A DNA stretch of 34,782 bases, taken from a bacterium (GTDB lineage Bacteria > Krumholzibacteriota > Krumholzibacteriia > LZORAL124-64-63). Below, piece by piece: positions 33,105 to 34,782 of the stretch. The DNA lies in contig PIVY01000034.1 in the NCBI GenBank assembly GCA_003353795.1, positions 1-34,782 of the forward strand. Reading direction: 5' to 3'. The notes under the pieces were generated by a model. The model saw only the letters and a list, made by a program, of their open reading frames with translations, did no database searches and had not been told where the DNA came from. The translations under genes were made by a program, and so were the position numbers. Position 1 is the stretch's first letter, and every line of letters starts with the position of its first letter.

Positions 33105-34559
33105 ATGGTGCACCGCGCACTCGTCTCGCTGCTCGCCTTCTCCTTGCTCGCCGCCTTGCCGGCCACGGCGATGCTCCACGTCGAGGAGGTCATCTCGGGC
33201 CTCGACGATCCCGTGCGCCTGGTGGCCCCCGGAGGCGATTCGCGCCTCTTCGTGGTGGAGCAGTCGGGCCGCATCAAGGTCTTCGACCAGGACGGCAGCT
33301 TTCGCGACGTGTTCCTCGACGTCTCGGGACTCATCAGTCAGGGTGGTGAACGTGGCCTGCTGGGCCTGGCCTTTGCCCCCGACTACGAGACCAGCGGCCG
33401 CTTCTACATCAACTACACCAACTCGTCGGGCGACACCCACGTCGCGCGCTACAACGTCGATCCCGACTACCCCGACAGCGCCAACGTGGGCACCGCGTCG
33501 CCCGTGCTCACCATCGACCAGCCGTTCAGCAACCACAACGGCGGTCACCTCGAGTTCGGCCCCGACGGCATGCTCTACATCGGCACCGGCGACGGCGGCA
33601 GCGGCGGCGACCCTCAGAACCACGCCCAGAACCCGCAGTCGCTCCTGGGCAAGATGCTGCGCATCGACGTGAACGTGGACGACCGCTACGTCATTCCCGA
33701 AGGCAACCCGTTCACCGATGAGCCGCCCCTCGACGAGATCTGGGCCCTGGGACTGCGCAACCCGTGGGTCTACTCCTTCGACACGCTCACCGGCGACCTC
33801 TACATCGCCGACGTGGGCCAGGGCGACCTGGAGGAAGTCGACGTGCAGCCCGCCGGCTCCATCGGAGGCGAGAACTACGGCTGGCGTCTCATGGAAGGCA
33901 CCGACTGCTTCAACCCGCCGTCCAACTGCAACGACGGCTCGCTCACCCTCCCGGTGCACGAGTACACGCACAGCGGCAACCCCTTCCGCTGCTCCATCTC
34001 GGGCGGCCCGGTCTACCGCGGCAGCCTGGTCCCCGAACTGTGGGGCCGCTACCTCTTCGCCGACTACTGCAGCGACCAGGTGTGGGCCATGACCTGGTCC
34101 CAGATCGGCGGCGTGGGCGAGGTGACCGACCTCACCAGCGTCCTCGAACCGCCCAACGGCTTCAACGCCATCTCCTCCATCGGCCAGGACGGCCTGGGCG
34201 AGGTCTACATCCTCGAGCTCAATGCCGGCCGGGTCTGGCGCATCTCCAGCGACACTACCGCGGTGGAAGACCTGCCCGCGGCCGTGCGCCTGGAGCAGAA
34301 CGTCCCCAACCCGTTCAACCCGCGCACCGCCATCTCCTTCGTGGTTCCCCGTGGCGGTGCGAACGTGCGCCTCGACGTGGTCGACACCCGCGGCCGCCAC
34401 ATCCGGACCCTCGTCGACGGGCACCGCGCCGAAGGTCGCAACGTCGTGGACTGGGACGGGTTCGACGCCGCGGGTCGCAGCGTCCCCGCCGGCACCTACC
34501 TCTATCGATTGCGGTCGGACGGGGTCGAGGAGACCCGCAAGATGACCCTCCTCAAATAG
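33105..34559 (+). CDS. Secreted PQQ-type glucose/sorbosone dehydrogenase with FlgD-type C-terminal domain
   Basis: This 484-residue protein starts at ATG 33105 (GGAGG 9 nt upstream) with a signal peptide (about 1-22). Residues 25-375 form the six-bladed GSDH propeller: SGLDDPVRLVAPGGDSRLFV, RGLLGLAFAPDY, NHNGGHLEFGPDGMLYIGTG (143-162, with the family's catalytic His144), LGKMLRID, GLRNPW (Arg218) and GENYGWRLMEG. These keep the residues that bind pyrroloquinoline quinone, so oxidation of an aldose or similar sugar outside the cell is likely. The C-terminus (about 400-484) is the FlgD Ig-like module: NVPNPFNPRTAISF, GRHIRTLVDG, WDGFDAAGRSVPAGTYLYRL, ending in KMTLLK. It follows the acyltransferase by 70 nt. 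A long inverted repeat starts right after the stop. Confidence 0.95.
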   Translation: MVHRALVSLLAFSLLAALPATAMLHVEEVISGLDDPVRLVAPGGDSRLFVVEQSGRIKVFDQDGSFRDVFLDVSGLISQGGERGLLGLAFAPDYETSGRFYINYTNSSGDTHVARYNVDPDYPDSANVGTASPVLTIDQPFSNHNGGHLEFGPDGMLYIGTGDGGSGGDPQNHAQNPQSLLGKMLRIDVNVDDRYVIPEGNPFTDEPPLDEIWALGLRNPWVYSFDTLTGDLYIADVGQGDLEEVDVQPAGSIGGENYGWRLMEGTDCFNPPSNCNDGSLTLPVHEYTHSGNPFRCSISGGPVYRGSLVPELWGRYLFADYCSDQVWAMTWSQIGGVGEVTDLTSVLEPPNGFNAISSIGQDGLGEVYILELNAGRVWRISSDTTAVEDLPAAVRLEQNVPNPFNPRTAISFVVPRGGANVRLDVVDTRGRHIRTLVDGHRAEGRNVVDWDGFDAAGRSVPAGTYLYRLRSDGVEETRKMTLLK

Positions 34560-34561
34560 TG

Positions 34562-34686
34562 CTCGGGGGCATTTCGTCCACGGAAGAACCTCCGTCCGTC
34601 CATTGCCAGTGAAGACGCTTCGCGGATCTTCTTGGCAATGGACGGACGGAGGTTCTTCCGTGGACGAAATGCAGCCCAGCCCCGAG
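34562..34686. repeat. Long near-perfect inverted repeat (40-bp perfect stem)
   Basis: Arms 34569-34608 and 34633-34672 are exact reverse complements over 40 bp. The 24-nt interval holds a further 5-bp stem (34611-34615 with 34627-34631) and a CGC-TTC-GCG hairpin. Outside, CTCGGGG (34562-34568) pairs with CCCCGAG (34680-34686) across a 7-nt bulge. The structure begins 2 nt after the dehydrogenase stop codon. It may act as a transcription terminator or 3'-end stabiliser, or be a fold-back mobile repeat. I did not see a second copy in this window. Confidence 0.85.
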
Positions 34687-34782
34687 TGATAGACCTCATG
34701 CGGCCCCGGGCAGACCTATCCCGAGAGTCGCGTGTGTTCACCCTGAGCTGTTGCTTGGTCATGGGAAGGGGGCCGTCACCCT
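34687..34782. other. Non-coding right end
   Basis: I see no coding region, promoter pair or RNA gene in the last 96 bases. A short minus-strand open frame crosses the inverted repeat but has no coding character. Confidence 0.4.

Noticed and set aside
34502..34762. An 86-codon minus-strand open frame at the right end
   Set aside because: It crosses the inverted repeat and the antisense of the dehydrogenase tail, with no ribosome binding site or recognisable sequence.

Overview
This is a GC-rich, densely coded stretch of a Gram-negative chromosome. Four predicted secreted proteins end in the same module: a PNPFNP motif, an Ig-like FlgD-type domain and a last residue of Lys. That tail is typical of uncultured FCB-group phyla such as Eisenbacteria, Krumholzibacteria and Latescibacteria. 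An ECF sigma factor paired with a TPR-bearing Ser/Thr kinase fits the same groups. I infer such a bacterium but cannot name the genus. I see no rRNA, tRNA, CRISPR array, insertion sequence or phage genes.

Layout. 1-2910 (minus): a two-gene envelope operon (MipA/OmpV-like outer membrane protein, then a lipoprotein cut by the window edge) and an ICMT-like membrane methyltransferase. 3068-6116 (plus): ECF sigma factor and a transmembrane Ser/Thr kinase with C-terminal TPRs. 6127-7791 (minus): a lipoprotein with a cholesterol-dependent-cytolysin-like pore-forming domain, the most striking gene here. 8117-11223 (plus): a large membrane-anchored protein of unknown function that appears split by a frameshift. 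11361-13292 (plus): a DUF3604 protein, convergent with a minus-strand operon at 13289-16668 (DsrE-like protein, SurA-type prolyl isomerase, HupE/UreJ-like membrane protein).

16913-18487 (plus): secreted FlgD-tail protein with an Asp-rich calcium-binding-like stretch. 18610-19826 (plus): HAD-IIA phosphatase and a cupin. 19833-26190 (minus): secreted thermonuclease, a 1028-residue FlgD-tail protein, a small beta-barrel protein and RecQ. 26337-26928 (plus): a HigBA toxin-antitoxin locus whose toxin is broken by one extra G. 26937-31773 (minus): LVIVD-repeat FlgD-tail protein and glycogen phosphorylase. 31946-34559 (plus): acyltransferase 3 and a PQQ-type sugar dehydrogenase with a FlgD tail. A 40-bp perfect inverted repeat follows directly.

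The main themes are envelope biogenesis and secretion (lipoproteins, outer membrane proteins, prolyl isomerase, FlgD-tail exoproteins), signalling (sigma/kinase) and housekeeping (RecQ, GlgP). The points most worth a second look are the cytolysin-like lipoprotein, the two disrupted frames, and the long hairpin at the right end.
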